A stretch of 41,918 bases of DNA from Chromera velia (taxonomy: Eukaryota > Sar > Chromeraceae). Below the pieces are notes generated by a model that worked only from the letters and a program-made list of their open reading frames with translations, was not told the origin of the DNA and did no database searches. A program made the position numbers and the translations under genes. Positions within the stretch are counted from its first letter, which is position 1; every line of letters starts with the position of its first letter. The stretch is taken from contig JAHBMJ010004611.1 in NCBI GenBank assembly GCA_018398765.1, positions 1 through 41,918 of the forward strand, written 5' to 3'. Below are positions 40,486 through 41,918 of the stretch, piece after piece.

Positions 40486-40948
40486 ATCTGACCTACATTC
40501 GTGGTGGCCGTTCTGGCGTGTGTCTGCACGTGTACGAGAGGAGGTAAAGGAAAGCTAGAAGAGTCAATGGGGGTCTGAGAACACAAATCGTCCCATAGAT
40601 GAATGGGCCTGCAGGGGATCGAAAAAAAATGAATGCGCGAAATGCATGTACACTTCCTAGCTCGTCTAAATTTTTGACTCTTTCTCGTTGCTGCTTGACC
40701 GTCACGAATGCTTTTTTGTGAACCTCTCGTTTACCGAAAAGAAAAAAACGATTGCGTTGAACATGCCATACTATAGCGAAACAAGAGTTGAACCCGAAAC
40801 GTCTCGATGCCGGTATTTTGAATTGGGCTGAATTGAGGAGGAACACACAGAAACTCTCCTCCCAATCTGGATCGAATTCCGGGAGGAATTTGAACAAACG
40901 GAGAGGAAGCTTGCTTGGGAAAAGGGGGAAAGGATCTCTCGAAAATGA
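40486..40948 (+). other. Possible two exons of an unrecognised gene
   Basis: A segment at 40486-40543 (after TTCTCGTTCAG, donor GAG|GTAAAG) joins in phase 0 to 40838-40948, which reads as an acidic helical C-terminus (LLPIWIEFREEFEQTERKLA) and ends at TGA. The second acceptor (GAATTGAG) lacks a good pyrimidine tract. No family is recognised and no 5' exons were found. Confidence 0.2.
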
Positions 40949-41918
40949 CAGGAAACCCCTGTCGCTCTTCTAGTCCTCTTCTCTTTTCCGCCACGCTGAC
41001 TGGTTTTCCTACAGACCGACCCATCAAAGTTTAGGTCTTGAGTGTTCCTCTTTTCGTTAGCATTTGTTCATGCCCATGTCTGCCTCCTAGACAGACAGCA
41101 TGATCTAAATGCCTCTCTCTGCTCAAGTCCGTATGGACCAGCACGGCGAGAGGAGAGCTGTTGCAGATGCTGGATAGACAGACAGACAAACAGAGGGGGG
41201 GAGATGATGATGCAGGGAGGGAAATCATATCGATCGATGCTGCTGAGGCCTACTTCCCTCCTTCCTTCCTTCCTTCCTTCCTTCTTTCGTTCCTTCCTTC
41301 CCTCGTATTGGTGCTCTCTCAGCTGCCCTTTTTGCTCTACCCTGATTGTTCTTTGTCCTCCCTCAGCTTTGTCTGCTGTCAGATCGAGAAATTGATCGAT
41401 CAGTCGACTGAGAGATGGAACGAAGAACCAAACAATGGCATTTGATGACTACTTGCTCATGCAAATCGAGAATCGTGCGTGTCGCCTCGTGTTTCTGCTC
41501 TTTCGCCTTTCAGCCTCTGGGGAGGGAGGCGAGGGGAGGCGTGGCAAGGTGACGAGTGATCAAGGAGAATAGAAAGCTCGTTCGTTTTGAAATTTTGAAA
41601 TCGTGGTGTGGTGTGATGAAGAAAGGGGGCGGTGAGCCGGGCCCTCTTCACGTAGAGTGGGCGTGCCTGCGTGTATGTGTGTGTGAAGACATCCATCCAG
41701 ACACAGGGAGGGATGATGCGATTCTCTCGTCTCCCTGCCTACCTGCATGAATGGAGGCGTGCGTGGGTAAATGGAGAGAAGGGAAAGGGCCGTGGGGAGA
41801 AGTTGCGGTCTGAATGAATACCTCGATGGAAGGAAGGATGGATTGGAGGACTCGTAGAGGAGGGCTGTGTAGGGAGGGCCCTCCCTGGATGGATGCTGGA
41901 AGGAAGTGAAGGGGGGGG
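40949..41918. other. Right-end region, mostly non-coding
   Basis: Contains a CCTT repeat (about 41262-41285) and short exon-like pieces. One is near 41390-41443, ending IEKLIDQSTERWNEE and a TGA; another follows a good acceptor at about 41010. None could be assembled into a gene. The end is GGA/GGT-rich. Confidence 0.4.

Overview
The window is nuclear DNA of an intron-rich eukaryote. It has spliced genes with GT-AG introns, long simple-sequence arrays, intronless orthologues of eukaryote-only proteins (KIN17), and an LTR retrotransposon. Gene style, microsatellite load and frequent TGCATGCA palindromes (an ApiAP2-type motif in apicomplexan relatives) suggest an alveolate such as a chromerid alga. 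That placement is inference only. All exon models were built by hand from splice motifs, reading-phase agreement and family similarity.

Layout. 1-750: last exon of a sphingolipid delta-4 desaturase-like gene (+). 751-3088: AT-rich DNA with two foldback elements. 3089-4735: intronless PUB-domain protein with an N-terminal membrane segment (-). 5710-13914: seven-exon gene (+) for a protein of about 1179 residues that I do not recognise; every intron is phase 0, and one donor site is tandemly duplicated with a perfect hairpin. 13915-17137: non-coding DNA ending in a CACT microsatellite.

17138-21597: degenerate LTR retrotransposon with TGATG...CATCA ends and a 5-bp target duplication CCTCA. Its internal region holds only a broken gag-like reading frame. 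Its 5' LTR is interrupted by a 1.3-kb TA-flanked composite element bounded by two apparently identical 388-bp repeats; the 3' LTR preserves the empty site. 21603-22680: AT-rich DNA. 22684-23579: possible small two-exon gene (+).

23570-31669 (-): exons of what may be one gene with a new domain order. It would join a complete 76-residue ubiquitin fold (R72Q, K63R), acidic and proline-rich linkers, a degenerate ARF-like GTPase domain and a WDR13-like WD40 domain. The link between the ubiquitin half and the GTPase/WD40 half crosses an unresolved 1.7-kb stretch. 31670-33797: spacer with a 38-bp minisatellite. 33798-35312: KIN17 (-). 35313-36373: divergent promoter region with repeated hairpin units. 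36374-39622: four-exon gene (+) fusing an NMT1/THI5-like domain to a FolD-like folate enzyme. 39623-41918: mostly non-coding, with a few possible exons.

The genes are ordinary housekeeping or regulatory genes and do not form a visible pathway. The most interesting material is the ubiquitin/ARF/WD40 architecture, the THI5-FolD fusion, the nested mobile elements, and two introns whose 5' splice sites lie inside tandem duplications.
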